From contig NZ_VEHL01000002.1 in the NCBI RefSeq assembly GCF_007679965.1, forward strand, positions 206,235 to 270,234: a stretch of 64,000 bases of DNA, given 5' to 3'. Positions 54,443 to 64,000 of the stretch are shown here, in pieces (positions within the stretch are counted from its first letter, which is position 1; each line of letters begins with the position of its first letter). The position numbers were made by a program, and so were the translations under genes. The notes under the pieces were generated by a model. The model searched no databases and had not been told where the DNA came from. It worked only from the letters and a program-made list of their open reading frames with translations. Source of the stretch: Bordetella genomosp. 13. Lineage in GTDB: Bacteria > Pseudomonadota > Gammaproteobacteria > Burkholderiales > Burkholderiaceae_B.

Positions 54443-55114
54443 ATGTCCGACAACCAGCAACTCATATTCGTCAATGACGCGTTGCCCGTCTCGTCCACCA
54501 CCGCGTTGGTGCAGGGGCTTCAGCAGTCGGGTTGGTCCGTGCAGTTCGCCCATGCGGGCGGCGCGTTGCGCGCGCTGGTCGACGTCCGCATGCCGGATGC
54601 CATCGTGGTGCGCACCTCGGCCGAGGCCCTGTACGACCGCGTCACGCACGTGCGCGCCTGTGCGCCGGTATCGGCCCTGGTGGCCATGGTGACCGGCGCG
54701 CCCGCCGACGCGCGCATCGCCGCCATGGACGCCGGCGCAGATGCGTGCTGTCATGCCGATACCCACTACTCCGAGTTGGCGGCCATGCTGCGCGCCGCGC
54801 TGCGGTTCCGCGGCTTCGGCGGGCGCCGGTCGCTGTGGCGCCTGATGGCGCGCGACCGCGTGCTGGCCGGTCCGGCCGACCAATGGGTGCCGCTCACGCT
54901 GGCGGAAAGCCGGCTGCTCAAGCGCCTGTTCGACGCGCCCGGTTGGCTGCTGCCGCGCAACGACAAGGCCTTCGGCGGCGGCCGTGCGCTGGACGTGACG
55001 GTGTCGCGGCTGCGCGCCAAGGCCCAGGGCCTGGGGGTGCAGCTGCCATTGTTCACGGTACGCGACTGGGGCTACATGTTCCTGGCCGACGGCGACGTCG
55101 GCGCCTGGAACTGA
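54443..55114 (+). CDS. Winged-helix regulator with degenerate receiver
   Basis: A 223-residue protein. The N-terminal half resembles a receiver but lacks the phospho-acceptor Asp (DAIVVRTSAEALYDRV at the expected place) and the first acidic pair. The C-terminal half is OmpR-type winged-helix: WVPLTLAESRLLKRLFDAPGWLLPRNDKAF then LDVTVSRLRAKAQGLGVQLPLFTVRDWGYMFLADG, both read as pieces. It likely acts without phosphorylation. Divergent from XRE copy 2 and probably controlled by it. Confidence 0.75.
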   Translation: MSDNQQLIFVNDALPVSSTTALVQGLQQSGWSVQFAHAGGALRALVDVRMPDAIVVRTSAEALYDRVTHVRACAPVSALVAMVTGAPADARIAAMDAGADACCHADTHYSELAAMLRAALRFRGFGGRRSLWRLMARDRVLAGPADQWVPLTLAESRLLKRLFDAPGWLLPRNDKAFGGGRALDVTVSRLRAKAQGLGVQLPLFTVRDWGYMFLADGDVGAWN

Positions 55115-55182
55115 CGCCGCGGGCCGCCCGGACGGGCGGTCGCCACGGCGCCTGCTGCGGCCAGGGACGGCCGCCGCGCGGG

Positions 55183-56319
55183 TCAGATCACGACCAGGTT
55201 GTCCCGGTGCATCAGCTCGGGATCCGTCATGCTGCCCAGGATGTCGGCGATGCGCGCCGACGGCTGGCGCATGATGCGCCGCGTGTCGGCGGATGAATAG
55301 TTGATCAGTCCGCGCGCGCACTCCTTGCCGTCGACGCCCACGCAGGCGACCACGTCGCCGCGTTCGAACTCGCCTTCGACGGCAGTCACGCCAATAGGCA
55401 GCAGGCTCTTGCCTTCGTGCAGCAGGGCGCGCACGGCGCCATCGTCCAGCACCACGCGGCCGCGCAGGCGCAGGTGGTCGGCCAGCCATTGCTTGCGCGC
55501 CGACCACACGGGCAGCAGCGCGCGCAATTCGGTGCCGATGCACTCGCCCGCGGCCAGGCGGGTCAGCACGTTGCGTTCGCGGCCCGAGGCGATGACCGTA
55601 TGGGCGCCGCTGCGCGCGGCGCGCTTGGCGGCCAGGATCTTCGTCAGCATGCCGCCGGTGCCCACGCCCGTGCCGGCGCCGCCCGCCATGGCTTCCAGGG
55701 CCAGGTCGCCGGCCTGCGCGTGCGAGACGAACTGCGCGTCGGGATTCTTGCGGGGATCGGCGCTGTACAGGCCGCGCTGGTCCGTCAGGATGACCAGCGA
55801 GTCGGCTTCGATCAGGTTGGTGACCAGCGCGCCCAGCGTGTCGTTGTCGCCCAGGCGGATTTCGTCGGTGACCACCGTGTCGTTTTCGTTCACGATGGGG
55901 ACGACGCCCAGGCGCAGCAGCGCGAACAGCGTCGAGCGGGCATTCAGGTAGCGGCGCCGATCGGCCAGGTCTTCGTGGGTCAGCAGTACCTGGGCGGTGC
56001 GCAGGCCGTACTCGGCGAAGGCGGCCTCGTAGGCCTGGCACAGGCCCATCTGGCCCACCGCGGCGGCGGCCTGCAACTCGTGCATGACCGACGGGCGCTT
56101 GGCCCAGCCCAGCCGCGCCATGCCCTCGGCGACGGCGCCGCTGGACACCAGCACCACCTGGCGGCCCTGGCTGCGCAAGGCGGCGATCTGCGCCGCCCAG
56201 TGCGCCACGGCGACCCGGTCCAGGCCGCGCCCCTCGTTGGTGACCAGGGACGATCCCACTTTGGCGACCAGGCGGCTGGCGGAGGCGATGACGGAAACGG
56301 CGTTGGTGTGGGCAGTCAT
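55183..56319 (-). CDS. proB: Glutamate 5-kinase
   Basis: A 378-residue enzyme for the first step of proline synthesis. The amino-acid kinase domain has [38 protein letters not shown] and [12 protein letters not shown]; a C-terminal PUA domain ends near [20 protein letters not shown]. Start [13 protein letters not shown] at 56319. Downstream of obgE in the conserved order rplU-rpmA-obgE-proB. Confidence 0.96.
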   Translation of the reverse strand: MTAHTNAVSVIASASRLVAKVGSSLVTNEGRGLDRVAVAHWAAQIAALRSQGRQVVLVSSGAVAEGMARLGWAKRPSVMHELQAAAAVGQMGLCQAYEAAFAEYGLRTAQVLLTHEDLADRRRYLNARSTLFALLRLGVVPIVNENDTVVTDEIRLGDNDTLGALVTNLIEADSLVILTDQRGLYSADPRKNPDAQFVSHAQAGDLALEAMAGGAGTGVGTGGMLTKILAAKRAARSGAHTVIASGRERNVLTRLAAGECIGTELRALLPVWSARKQWLADHLRLRGRVVLDDGAVRALLHEGKSLLPIGVTAVEGEFERGDVVACVGVDGKECARGLINYSSADTRRIMRQPSARIADILGSMTDPELMHRDNLVVI

Positions 56320-56390
56320 GGCGACGACCGGGCGTTGCGGGACACGGGACACAGCCGCCGGGGCGGCGGCTGACGGACTGCGATTATGGC

Positions 56391-57596
<1,206 letters not shown>

Positions 57597-57611
57597 TCAT
57601 TCTGCAAAACA

Positions 57612-57641
57612 AAAAGCCCTGCCGCAGACGGCAGGGCTTTT
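57612..57641 (-). terminator. Intrinsic terminator after rpmA
   Basis: A perfect 13-bp stem AAAAGCCCTGCCG / CGGCAGGGCTTTT with a four-base loop, followed leftward by TTTTTGTTTT. Ends or attenuates the rplU-rpmA transcript before obgE. Confidence 0.92.
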
Positions 57642-57678
57642 GCCGGTGCGGCGCGTACGGAGTACGCGGCGCCGGGTA

Positions 57679-57936
57679 TTACTCGCTGACCACCGAGACG
57701 ATGGCCTTGTTCATCGGGCCCTTGTGGCCGAACTGAACCTTGCCGTCCGTCAGGGCGAACAGGGTGTGGTCCTTGCCCACGCCGACGTTGACGCCGGGGT
57801 GGACACGGGTACCGCGCTGGCGAACGATGATGCCGCCGGCCGAGATCTGCTGGCCGCCGTACACCTTGACGCCCAGGCGCTTCGATTCTGAGTCGCGGCC
57901 GTTCCGGGTGGAACCGCCGCCCTTTTTCTGTGCCAT
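57679..57936 (-). CDS. rpmA: 50S ribosomal protein bL27
   Basis: An 85-residue ribosomal protein near the peptidyl-transferase centre. It starts [20 protein letters not shown] and ends VSEK-like VSVVSE. Length and sequence are typical. Follows rplU after 34 bp. Confidence 0.98.
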   Translation of the reverse strand: MAQKKGGGSTRNGRDSESKRLGVKVYGGQQISAGGIIVRQRGTRVHPGVNVGVGKDHTLFALTDGKVQFGHKGPMNKAIVSVVSE

Positions 57937-57970
57937 GTTTAGCTCCTGCTAAAAATGTACCGAGTCGCTA

Positions 57971-58282
57971 TCAGGCCGTGACGGCTTCGATGCGGATTTC
58001 GGTGTAGTTCTGACGGTGGCCTTGACGCTTCTGGTAGTGCTTGCGACGGCGCATCTTGAAGATCTTGACCTTGTCATGCCGGCCATGCGCAAGAACCGTC
58101 GCCTTGACCAGGGCGCCGGAGACGAGGGGCGTGCCAACTTTCAGTTGGTCGCCTTCGCCCACGGACAGGACCTGGTCCAGCGTGATTTCTTGCCCAATGT
58201 CAGCAGGTATCTGTTCTACCTTGAGTTTTTCACCGACAGCAACACGATATTGCTTGCCGCCGGTTTTTACGACCGCGTACAT
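57971..58282 (-). CDS. rplU: 50S ribosomal protein bL21
   Basis: A 103-residue ribosomal protein, [20 protein letters not shown] to [14 protein letters not shown]. The motif [16 protein letters not shown] is typical. SD AAGGAAAAC lies before the ATG. It is preceded by a leader of about 250 nt from a consensus promoter at 58539-58567. Confidence 0.98.
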   Translation of the reverse strand: MYAVVKTGGKQYRVAVGEKLKVEQIPADIGQEITLDQVLSVGEGDQLKVGTPLVSGALVKATVLAHGRHDKVKIFKMRRRKHYQKRQGHRQNYTEIRIEAVTA

Positions 58283-58396
58283 GGGTTTTCCTTGAAGGGT
58301 TAAATCGGAGGGCAGGGCGGGCGGGCATGGCAGGGGGAACAGCGACTTGGCTGCTGCCCGCTGCGAATGGATTCGCCATCCTTGCCGTCCTGACAC

Positions 58397-58533
58397 ATTC
58401 GGTCCTTCGGACGACGCAGCCGCAAGGCGTGGCCTTGCTGGCATGGGTACTGGCACCGTACTGCGAATTGCGATTGCGACTGTACTGATGCGTACCGACC
58501 TCGTGCCAACGCACGTAGGCGAACGGACCGAAT
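58397..58533 (-). promoter_or_regulatory. Structured 5' leader domain of rplU mRNA
   Basis: The first bases of the predicted transcript, ATTCGGTCC (plus strand 58525-58533), are inverted as GGACCGAAT (58397-58405), which can close a domain of about 136 nt. Further hairpins AAGGC/GCCTT and GCGAA/TTCGC lie inside or just after it. Candidate site for autogenous control. Confidence 0.4.
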
Positions 58534-58538
58534 CGAGG

Positions 58539-58567
58539 ATTCTAGCCCGAGCGAGGGTGAAAGTCAA
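58539..58567 (-). promoter_or_regulatory. Consensus sigma-70 promoter of rplU-rpmA
   Basis: Read leftward: TTGACT (58567-58562), a 17-bp spacer and TAGAAT (58544-58539). Start of transcription is expected near 58532. Confidence 0.8.
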
Positions 58568-58756
58568 AAACGCCTTGTGGCGTAAGGGCTTATCCCGCGC
58601 GAGTGTGGCATCCGGGTGACATCGGCCGCGCGGCTGGCGGGGCCGGATCGGCGCGTGGCCGCGGTGCACCCGGCCTGCCCCTGGGGCGTCGGGCGACCTC
58701 TGCCGTGTCAGTATAATTCGGGCCGGCCCCTGAAACCCGCGCGCTCGCCGCGCGGC

Positions 58757-59770
58757 ATGCTGCCCGAGCCGCGGGGCCTGGCTCACCCATTCCCGGATCT
58801 GGTTTTGACTCTCTCCGCGCTGATCGCTCCCATTGCCGATGACATGAAGGCCGTCGACGCGGTCATTCGCGACCGGCTGAATTCCGAAGTCGTCCTGATC
58901 CGCACCATCGGCGACTACATCATCGGGGCGGGCGGCAAGCGCATGCGCCCGGCCATGCTGATGATGGTGGCGCGCGCGCTGGGCTACACGGGCACCTATC
59001 ACCAGCTGCTGGCCGCGGTGGTCGAGTTCATCCACACCGCCACGCTGCTGCACGACGACGTGGTCGACGAGTCCGACCTGCGCCGCGGCCGCAACACCGC
59101 CAACGCCGTGTTCGGCAACGCCGCCAGCGTGCTGGTGGGCGATTACCTGTATTCGCGCTCGTTCGAGATGATGGTCGAGGCGGACAACATGCGCATCATG
59201 CAGATCCTGTCCGAGGCCACCACGGTCATCGCCGAGGGCGAGGTGCTGCAGCTGCTGAACGTGCACGATCCCGACGTCTCGCAAGAGCGCTACCTGCAGG
59301 TGGTGCGCTACAAGACCGCCAAGCTGTTCGAGGCCGCCGCCCAGGTGGGAGCCGTGCTGGCGGGCGGCACGCCGGCGCAGCAAGAGGCCGCCGCCGCCTA
59401 TGGCCGCCACGTGGGCACCGCGTTCCAGCTGGTCGACGACGTGCTGGACTACAGCGGCGACGCGCAGGCGCTGGGCAAGAACGTGGGCGACGACCTGCGC
59501 GAAGGCAAGCCCACGCTGCCGCTGATCCGCGTCATGGAAGTGGGCACGCCCGAGCAGCGCGACCTGATCCGCCAGGCCATCGAAACCGGCGACGCCGACT
59601 TCGAAGCCGTGGCTGCCGCCATCCAGGCCACCGACGCCCTGGAGCACGCCATGCAGGCCGCGCAGGCCGAGGCCGATCTGGCTCGCGACGCCCTGGCCGA
59701 TTACCCGATTTCCATTTATAAAGAATCCCTGGTAGAATTCTGCGCTTTCGCGGTGAAACGCGATCGCTGA
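58757..59770 (+). CDS. ispB: Octaprenyl diphosphate synthase
   Basis: A trans-polyprenyl synthase making the side chain of ubiquinone. First Asp-rich motif is [15 protein letters not shown], second is [21 protein letters not shown] and [10 protein letters not shown] are conserved. The N-terminus is uncertain: ATG 58757 gives 337 residues, while TTG 58805 gives 321 residues, close to E. coli IspB. Both lie after the TATAAT box. Confidence 0.93.
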   Translation: MLPEPRGLAHPFPDLVLTLSALIAPIADDMKAVDAVIRDRLNSEVVLIRTIGDYIIGAGGKRMRPAMLMMVARALGYTGTYHQLLAAVVEFIHTATLLHDDVVDESDLRRGRNTANAVFGNAASVLVGDYLYSRSFEMMVEADNMRIMQILSEATTVIAEGEVLQLLNVHDPDVSQERYLQVVRYKTAKLFEAAAQVGAVLAGGTPAQQEAAAAYGRHVGTAFQLVDDVLDYSGDAQALGKNVGDDLREGKPTLPLIRVMEVGTPEQRDLIRQAIETGDADFEAVAAAIQATDALEHAMQAAQAEADLARDALADYPISIYKESLVEFCAFAVKRDR

Positions 59771-59786
59771 TGCAGAAAGCGCGATA

Positions 59787-59831
59787 GTACGGATAAGTGC
59801 GGTACGGATAAGTTCGGTACGGATAGGCGCG
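59787..59831. repeat. Three tandem 15-bp repeats before tRNA-Pro
   Basis: GTACGGATAAGTGCG, GTACGGATAAGTTCG and GTACGGATAGGCGCG follow each other without a gap (59787-59801, 59802-59816, 59817-59831) between the ispB stop and the tRNA gene. Confidence 0.85.
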
Positions 59832-59890
59832 CACGGCGGTTGGGCTCCCAGCCCCTCCACTGGTTCGCATTGGCAGCAGTTGCAAGACTT

Positions 59891-59967
<77 letters not shown>

Positions 59968-59990
59968 ATTCAGTTGGTCGATCCCGATGA

Positions 59991-60026
59991 AAGACCCCTA
60001 AGCCATCAGGCTCAGGGGTCTTTTTG
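59991..60026 (+). terminator. Intrinsic terminator after tRNA-Pro
   Basis: Stem AGACCCCT..AGCC / GGCT..AGGGGTCT with loop ATCA, followed by TTTTTG. Located 24 bp beyond the tRNA. Confidence 0.9.
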
Positions 60027-60120
60027 TTATGGCCGTGGCAGGCGTGGTGCCTGGCCTATCCCCGGCAGCGCTGTCCTTGCGCCGCCGAGGTGCCGGTGGC
60101 CGGTGGCCGGTGGCGCGGCC

Positions 60121-61464
60121 TCAGGCCGCCTGGGTCTGCCGGGCGGGCAGCACGTCCTGCACCGCCGCCGCGAAGCGCTCGACGATGCCGTCGATGTCGG
60201 TCGCGGTGCAGATGAAGGGCGGGGCCAGCAGGGCATGGTCGCCGCGCGCGCCGTCCACCGTGCCGCCGGCGGGATAGGTCATCAGGCCGCGCTGCATGGC
60301 CGCGGCCTTCAGTTGCGCATGCATGCGGCGGGCTGGGTCCAGCGGCGCCTTGGTGGCGCGGTCCGCCACGAACTCCACGCCCACGAACAGGCCCCGGCCG
60401 CGGATGTCGCCCACATTGGGGTGTTCCCCGAGCGCCTCGCGCAGCCGTGCGCGCAGCTGCTCGCCGCGCGCGCGCACATTCTCCAGCAGATTCTCGTCGC
60501 GGATGGTGTGCTGCACCGCCAGGGCGGCCGCGCAGGCCGTGGCATGGCCGATGTAGGTGTGGCCGTGCTGGAAGAATCCGCTGCCGCCTTCGATGGCGGC
60601 ATTGATGCGGTCGGTGGACAGCATGGCGCCGATGGGCTGGTAACCACCGCCCAGGCCCTTCGCGATGGCGATGATGTCGGGAACCACGCCGTCTTCCTCG
60701 CAGGCGTACAGGTAGCCGGTGCGCCCCATGCCCGACATGACTTCGTCCAGGATGAGCAGCACGCCGTACTTGTCGCAGACGGCGCGGATCCGCCTGAGGT
60801 AGTCGCCCACGGGAGGCAGCGCGCCGGCGGTGGCGCCCACGACGGTCTCGGCGACGAAGGCCGCGACCGTCTCGGGGCCCAGCCCGACGATGGTGGCCTC
60901 CAGCTCGTCGGCCAGGCGCTGGGCGTACTGCGCGTCGGATTCGCCTTCGAGCCGGTCGCGGTACGCGTAGCAGGGCGAGACGTGGTGCGCCTGCACCAGC
61001 AGCGGCAGGAAAGGTTCGCGCCGCCAGGCGTTGCCGCCGATGGCCAGCGCGCCCAGCGTGTTGCCGTGGTAGCTCTGGCGCCGCGCGATGTAGTGGCGGC
61101 GCGCGGGTTGGCCCACCTCGACGAAGTATTGCCGCGCCAGCTTCAGCGCCGCCTCGACCGCCTCGGAGCCGCCCGACACGAAGTACACATGGTTCAGGTC
61201 GCCCGGCGCCGTGTCGGCCAGGTGGTCGGCCAGGAACTCCGCTGCTTCGGTCGTGAAGAAGGACGTGTGGGCGTAGGCGAGGCTGGCCGCCTGTTGCTGG
61301 ATGGCGGCGACCACGCGGGGATGGCCGTGGCCCAGGCAGGACACCGCCGCGCCGCCGGAGGCATCGACGTATCGTCGGCCGTCGCTGTCGATGATCTCGA
61401 TGCCCTGGCCGCCCACGGCGACGGGCAGGCGATGGCGGGGATTGCGATGGACGATGCGTGACAT
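60121..61464 (-). CDS. Class III PLP-dependent aminotransferase
   Basis: A 447-residue omega-aminotransferase-like enzyme. Motifs are HYIARRQSYHGNTLGALA, LLILDEVMSGMGRTG and IIAIAKGLGGGYQPIGAML with the PLP Lys, then GHTYIGHATACAAALAV. The amino donor is unknown. Start MSRIVHRNPRHRLP. It is divergent from an RpiR regulator gene and has a good promoter at 61505-61533, so it is probably regulated by that protein. Confidence 0.9.
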   Translation of the reverse strand: MSRIVHRNPRHRLPVAVGGQGIEIIDSDGRRYVDASGGAAVSCLGHGHPRVVAAIQQQAASLAYAHTSFFTTEAAEFLADHLADTAPGDLNHVYFVSGGSEAVEAALKLARQYFVEVGQPARRHYIARRQSYHGNTLGALAIGGNAWRREPFLPLLVQAHHVSPCYAYRDRLEGESDAQYAQRLADELEATIVGLGPETVAAFVAETVVGATAGALPPVGDYLRRIRAVCDKYGVLLILDEVMSGMGRTGYLYACEEDGVVPDIIAIAKGLGGGYQPIGAMLSTDRINAAIEGGSGFFQHGHTYIGHATACAAALAVQHTIRDENLLENVRARGEQLRARLREALGEHPNVGDIRGRGLFVGVEFVADRATKAPLDPARRMHAQLKAAAMQRGLMTYPAGGTVDGARGDHALLAPPFICTATDIDGIVERFAAAVQDVLPARQTQAA

Positions 61465-61504
61465 GGTCGATGGTCGGTAGGAAGAGCAGGCGCTCGGTGA
61501 AAAA

Positions 61505-61533
61505 AGTATAGGTAAACGGGTCCCGCTATGCAA
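61505..61533 (-). promoter_or_regulatory. Promoter of the aminotransferase gene
   Basis: Read leftward: TTGCAT (61533-61528), 17-bp spacer, TATACT (61510-61505). Lies next to the inverted repeat at 61547-61566. Confidence 0.65.
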
Positions 61534-61546
61534 CAAGTGATTCTTT

Positions 61547-61566
61547 ATTGTTTTAAATGAAACGAT
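61547..61566. promoter_or_regulatory. Candidate RpiR operator
   Basis: ATTGTTT-N6-AAACGAT, a 20-bp near-perfect inverted repeat (one mismatch) in an AT-rich patch between the aminotransferase and RpiR genes, immediately upstream of the aminotransferase -35. Confidence 0.45.
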
Positions 61567-61633
61567 TGGGCTAAGCGGCGCGGCGGGCGCGGTGTGCAAC
61601 AATCGTTGCGCCGCCGTCCGCCTCTTTTTCCCG

Positions 61634-62527
61634 ATGCCATCGAACCCGACTTCCGCCCTGCGTACCCTTGCCGATTTCCAGGAGCATTGCCGTGCGCATT
61701 TCGCCGACCTGAGCGCGCAATACCAGCAGGGCGTGCGCTACCTGATGGATCACCCGCAAGAGGTGCCCATCTCTTCCATGCGCGCGATAGCGGGACGCGC
61801 CGGAGTGCAACCGGCCACACTGGTCCGGCTGGCCCAGCATCTGGGCTTCGATGGCTGGCAATCCCTGCGCGCCTTGTTCGTGGACGACTTTCGCGGCGCC
61901 CACCAGCCCTACGCGTCGCGCGCCAGGAAAGTCGTTCGCAAGGGCGGCTCGTCGCGCCTGCTCGACGATATCGTCCAGGCGCAGCACCAGAACCTGGACG
62001 CGATGCGCGCCGAGGCCCAGGCGGGACTGGCGGGCGCCGCCGAACTGCTCGGCCGCGCGCAGGACGTGCACGTGGCGGGCTTCCGGGCGTGTTTTCCGGT
62101 GGCGTCCACTTTCCATTATCTGTACCGGCTGTTCCGCAAGTCGGTGCACCTGGTGCGGGGCGACGCCGGCGCGCTGGAGATGGAGCTGCGCGCGTTCGAC
62201 AGGCAGGACGCCGTGCTGGCCATCAGCTTCGCGCCCTATTCGCAAGAGGTGCTTCGCGTGGTCGAGGCCGCCCGCGCCGCGGGTTGCCGGGTGGTGGCCC
62301 TGACCGATAGTTCGGTGTCCCCGCTGGCCCTGCAGGCCGATTGCACGGTGCTCTTCTCGGTGGACAGCCCTTCGTTCTTCCCGTCCATCACCGCCGGCGT
62401 CGCCGCGGTCGAGGCGCTGGTCGAACAGTTGCTGGCGCGCGAGGGCAAGGGCGCGGTCAAGGCCCTGGAGGCCGCCGAGGGCCAGTTGCACAGCACCGGC
62501 GCATACGTGCCCGCCCGCCGCCGGTAG
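61634..62527 (+). CDS. MurR/RpiR-family regulator
   Basis: A 297-residue regulator with an N-terminal RpiR HTH (SSMRAIAGRAGVQPATLVRLAQHLGF read across about residues 47-72) and a C-terminal SIS domain (VHVAGFRACFPVAST, LAISFAPYSQEVLRVVEAARAAG). The SIS domain usually binds phosphosugars but related regulators near aminotransferases answer to amino acids or amines. ATG 61634 starts MPSNPTSALRT. Divergent from the aminotransferase and convergent with the M81 gene. Confidence 0.92.
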   Translation: MPSNPTSALRTLADFQEHCRAHFADLSAQYQQGVRYLMDHPQEVPISSMRAIAGRAGVQPATLVRLAQHLGFDGWQSLRALFVDDFRGAHQPYASRARKVVRKGGSSRLLDDIVQAQHQNLDAMRAEAQAGLAGAAELLGRAQDVHVAGFRACFPVASTFHYLYRLFRKSVHLVRGDAGALEMELRAFDRQDAVLAISFAPYSQEVLRVVEAARAAGCRVVALTDSSVSPLALQADCTVLFSVDSPSFFPSITAGVAAVEALVEQLLAREGKGAVKALEAAEGQLHSTGAYVPARRR

Positions 62528-62571
62528 TCGTTCGATGCGGCGCGCGTCGCACCGGCCGACGCGATGCGCGA

Positions 62572-64000
62572 TCAGGCCGTGTCCGCATCCGCGAAGGGAT
62601 AGACCGAACGCCTGTCGAGCCGTCGATAATCCAGCAGCGTCAGGTCGGCCGGGCCGTGGTCCGGCGTGTCCACGATGAGGATCTCGCGCGCGATGGGTTC
62701 GTAGAAATCGCGGAAGTGCGTCTTCGAGCGCAACACGATCACGTCGAAGTCCTCGGGGCGCTGGCCGAACAGATAGAAGGGATCGCCGTCCACCGCGAAG
62801 GCGAAGCGGCTGACGACGCTGACCGACACCCCATCGACGCGCAGCAGCGCCGTCATGCCCAGGTCCACCGGCATGCCGCGCTGGTAGTTGCCCGTGACGC
62901 GGTAGGCGATGGGCCCGGTCCGTTCGACCAATGCCGTGACCGTCAGGGGCGGGCCGGCCTGCGGCGAACTGTGCGCGCCCAGGCGCAATGTGATGGTCGC
63001 GCCCGCTCCGGCCGCATGGGCGGCCTGCGCGGCGGCGGGGTCCAGCAGGAACGGCACCGCCACGTTGCGCATCCCGCGCGCCAATACCGCCGCCAGCACG
63101 TAGGTCGAATCGTTCATGCGGTCGGCATGCTCCAGCAGCACGCATGGCCGGCCCGTGCCCGACGGGCTTGCGGCCACGCGGTCCATGGCCTGGTCGACGG
63201 TGTACACCTCGAGCGGCCGGTACAGCGCGTGGCGCTGCGCATGCAGTCGGCGGGCGAAGGACCGGGCGATGTCCGCGGCCTCGGCTGGCGGGCCGTCCAG
63301 CACGCACAGGACGGAGAAGCCCGTGTTGCAGGCGTCCGCGTACGAGAATCCCGCCATCACCGAGATGTCCAGGTAGCGGTCGCTGGCCGCCTCCGCCGCG
63401 CGCGCCTGGGCGATCAGGCCGGCCAGCGGCTCCAGGCTGGTGGCGCTGAAGATGCTGGGCACCAGCACGCCGGGCTTGGCCACCGCCATGGCCGGGCGGA
63501 TCTCGCCCGCGATGGTGCGGGCCAGGCAGAGCGCGGCGCGCCGGCCCGTATCGCCCATGTCGATGTGCGGCGACTTGTGGTACGCGAAGGCGGCCGTGGC
63601 CTGGGCGAACGTGGCGGCATCGACATTGCCGTGATAGTCCAGCGCCACCACGATGGGCAGGTCCGGTCCGACGCTCTGGCGGGCGCGCTCGATGATGTGG
63701 CGTTCGACGTCGGGATACGACGCCGCCGCGCAGGCCCCATGCAGGTACAGCAGCACGCCGTCCAGCTGGCCGGCCTGGGCCGCCAGCGCCGCGCAGATCT
63801 CCTCGGTATAGAACTCGACCGCCTCGTCCGTCGCGGGACCCAGCGCGCCCAGCAAGGTGTGGACGATGGGCACGATCTGGACGGCGCGCGATTCGCAGAC
63901 CTCGATGACGCCGCCGGCCACCGTATTGGTGCCGCGCAGCTGTTCGATGATGGCCGGCCCGCGCAGGGCCACCCGCTCGAAATCCTGCAGGGTGGACGGC
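62572..64000 (-). CDS. M81-family (MlrC) metallopeptidase, 5' end outside the window
   Basis: A partial gene of at least 475 residues, open to the right edge of the window. MlrC-like segments are LRGPAIIEQLRGTNTVAGG, LLYLHGACAAASYPDVE, DYHGNVDAATF, YHKSPHIDMGDTG and DNPG-type RMNDSTYVLA, with HSSPQAGPPLTV in the C-terminal domain. MlrC hydrolyses linear microcystin in one setting; in most bacteria the substrate is unknown. It is convergent with the RpiR gene. GTG 63972 is not the start because the frame continues upstream. Confidence 0.88.
   Translation of the reverse strand, partial: PSTLQDFERVALRGPAIIEQLRGTNTVAGGVIEVCESRAVQIVPIVHTLLGALGPATDEAVEFYTEEICAALAAQAGQLDGVLLYLHGACAAASYPDVERHIIERARQSVGPDLPIVVALDYHGNVDAATFAQATAAFAYHKSPHIDMGDTGRRAALCLARTIAGEIRPAMAVAKPGVLVPSIFSATSLEPLAGLIAQARAAEAASDRYLDISVMAGFSYADACNTGFSVLCVLDGPPAEAADIARSFARRLHAQRHALYRPLEVYTVDQAMDRVAASPSGTGRPCVLLEHADRMNDSTYVLAAVLARGMRNVAVPFLLDPAAAQAAHAAGAGATITLRLGAHSSPQAGPPLTVTALVERTGPIAYRVTGNYQRGMPVDLGMTALLRVDGVSVSVVSRFAFAVDGDPFYLFGQRPEDFDVIVLRSKTHFRDFYEPIAREILIVDTPDHGPADLTLLDYRRLDRRSVYPFADADTA

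Larger units (their letters stand above)
58283..58756. other. 474-bp divergent region between rplU and ispB
   Basis: Holds the rplU promoter and leader leftward and, rightward, a TATAAT at 58712-58717 that should serve ispB (its -35 is weak). No further gene is supported. Confidence 0.55.

Overview
The window is about 64 kb of GC-rich, densely packed bacterial chromosome. Conserved gene orders (rsmB-DUF4390-ntrY-ntrX-trkA-trkH; rhodanese-grxC-secB-gpsA; gpmA-envC-ctpA-moeB; rplU-rpmA-obgE-proB), two Bug/TctC-type solute receptors and the protein sequences point to Betaproteobacteria, order Burkholderiales, most likely family Alcaligenaceae (Bordetella/Achromobacter group). This is inferred from reading, not from a database search. 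No insertion sequence, prophage, rRNA or CRISPR array was found; there is one tRNA.

Layout. 0.3-7 kb: an outer-membrane beta-barrel protein, fmt, then a leftward run (HAD phosphatase, SnoaL-like protein, LOG-family protein), a ferritin-like gene, and a leftward HigA-like regulator-rimO-cupin operon. 7.6-10 kb: a zincin-like peptidase coupled to a transglutaminase-like protein and a small ORF. 10.1-11 kb: a cold-shock gene and a FabZ paralog without its catalytic histidine. 11.2-15.5 kb: tctA-tctB facing a divergent two-component system. 16.3-19.9 kb: LysR regulator, ArgH-like lyase and Bug receptor. 20-28.6 kb: gph-like, rsmB, DUF4390, ntrYX and trkAH housekeeping block. 28.6-33.5 kb: nucleotidyltransferase, carboxylate-amine ligase, methyltransferase, comF, trmL. 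34-42.6 kb: a Bug receptor, gpsA-secB-grxC-rhodanese, and gpmA-envC-ctpA-moeB.

The accessory part is 42.7-54.5 kb. It holds a two-gene, toxin-antitoxin-like module whose ADP-ribosyltransferase-like second gene carries a one-base frameshift; a GntR regulator that may be read from a leaderless mRNA, with a FAD-linked oxidase; a MocR-type regulator divergent from a 62-residue membrane protein over three phased direct repeats; thiC with a TPP riboswitch; an Rrf2 repressor divergent from a thioredoxin-reductase-like flavoprotein over two matching palindromes; and a tandem pair of XRE regulators whose operator regions were duplicated with them. 55-64 kb returns to core genes (proB, obgE, rpmA, rplU, ispB, tRNA-Pro) and ends with an aminotransferase, an RpiR regulator and a truncated M81 (MlrC) peptidase gene.

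The strongest leads are the frameshifted ART-like module with its 15-bp operator, the His-less FabZ paralog, the duplicated XRE operators, the phased MocR repeats, and the long structured rplU leader behind a consensus promoter.
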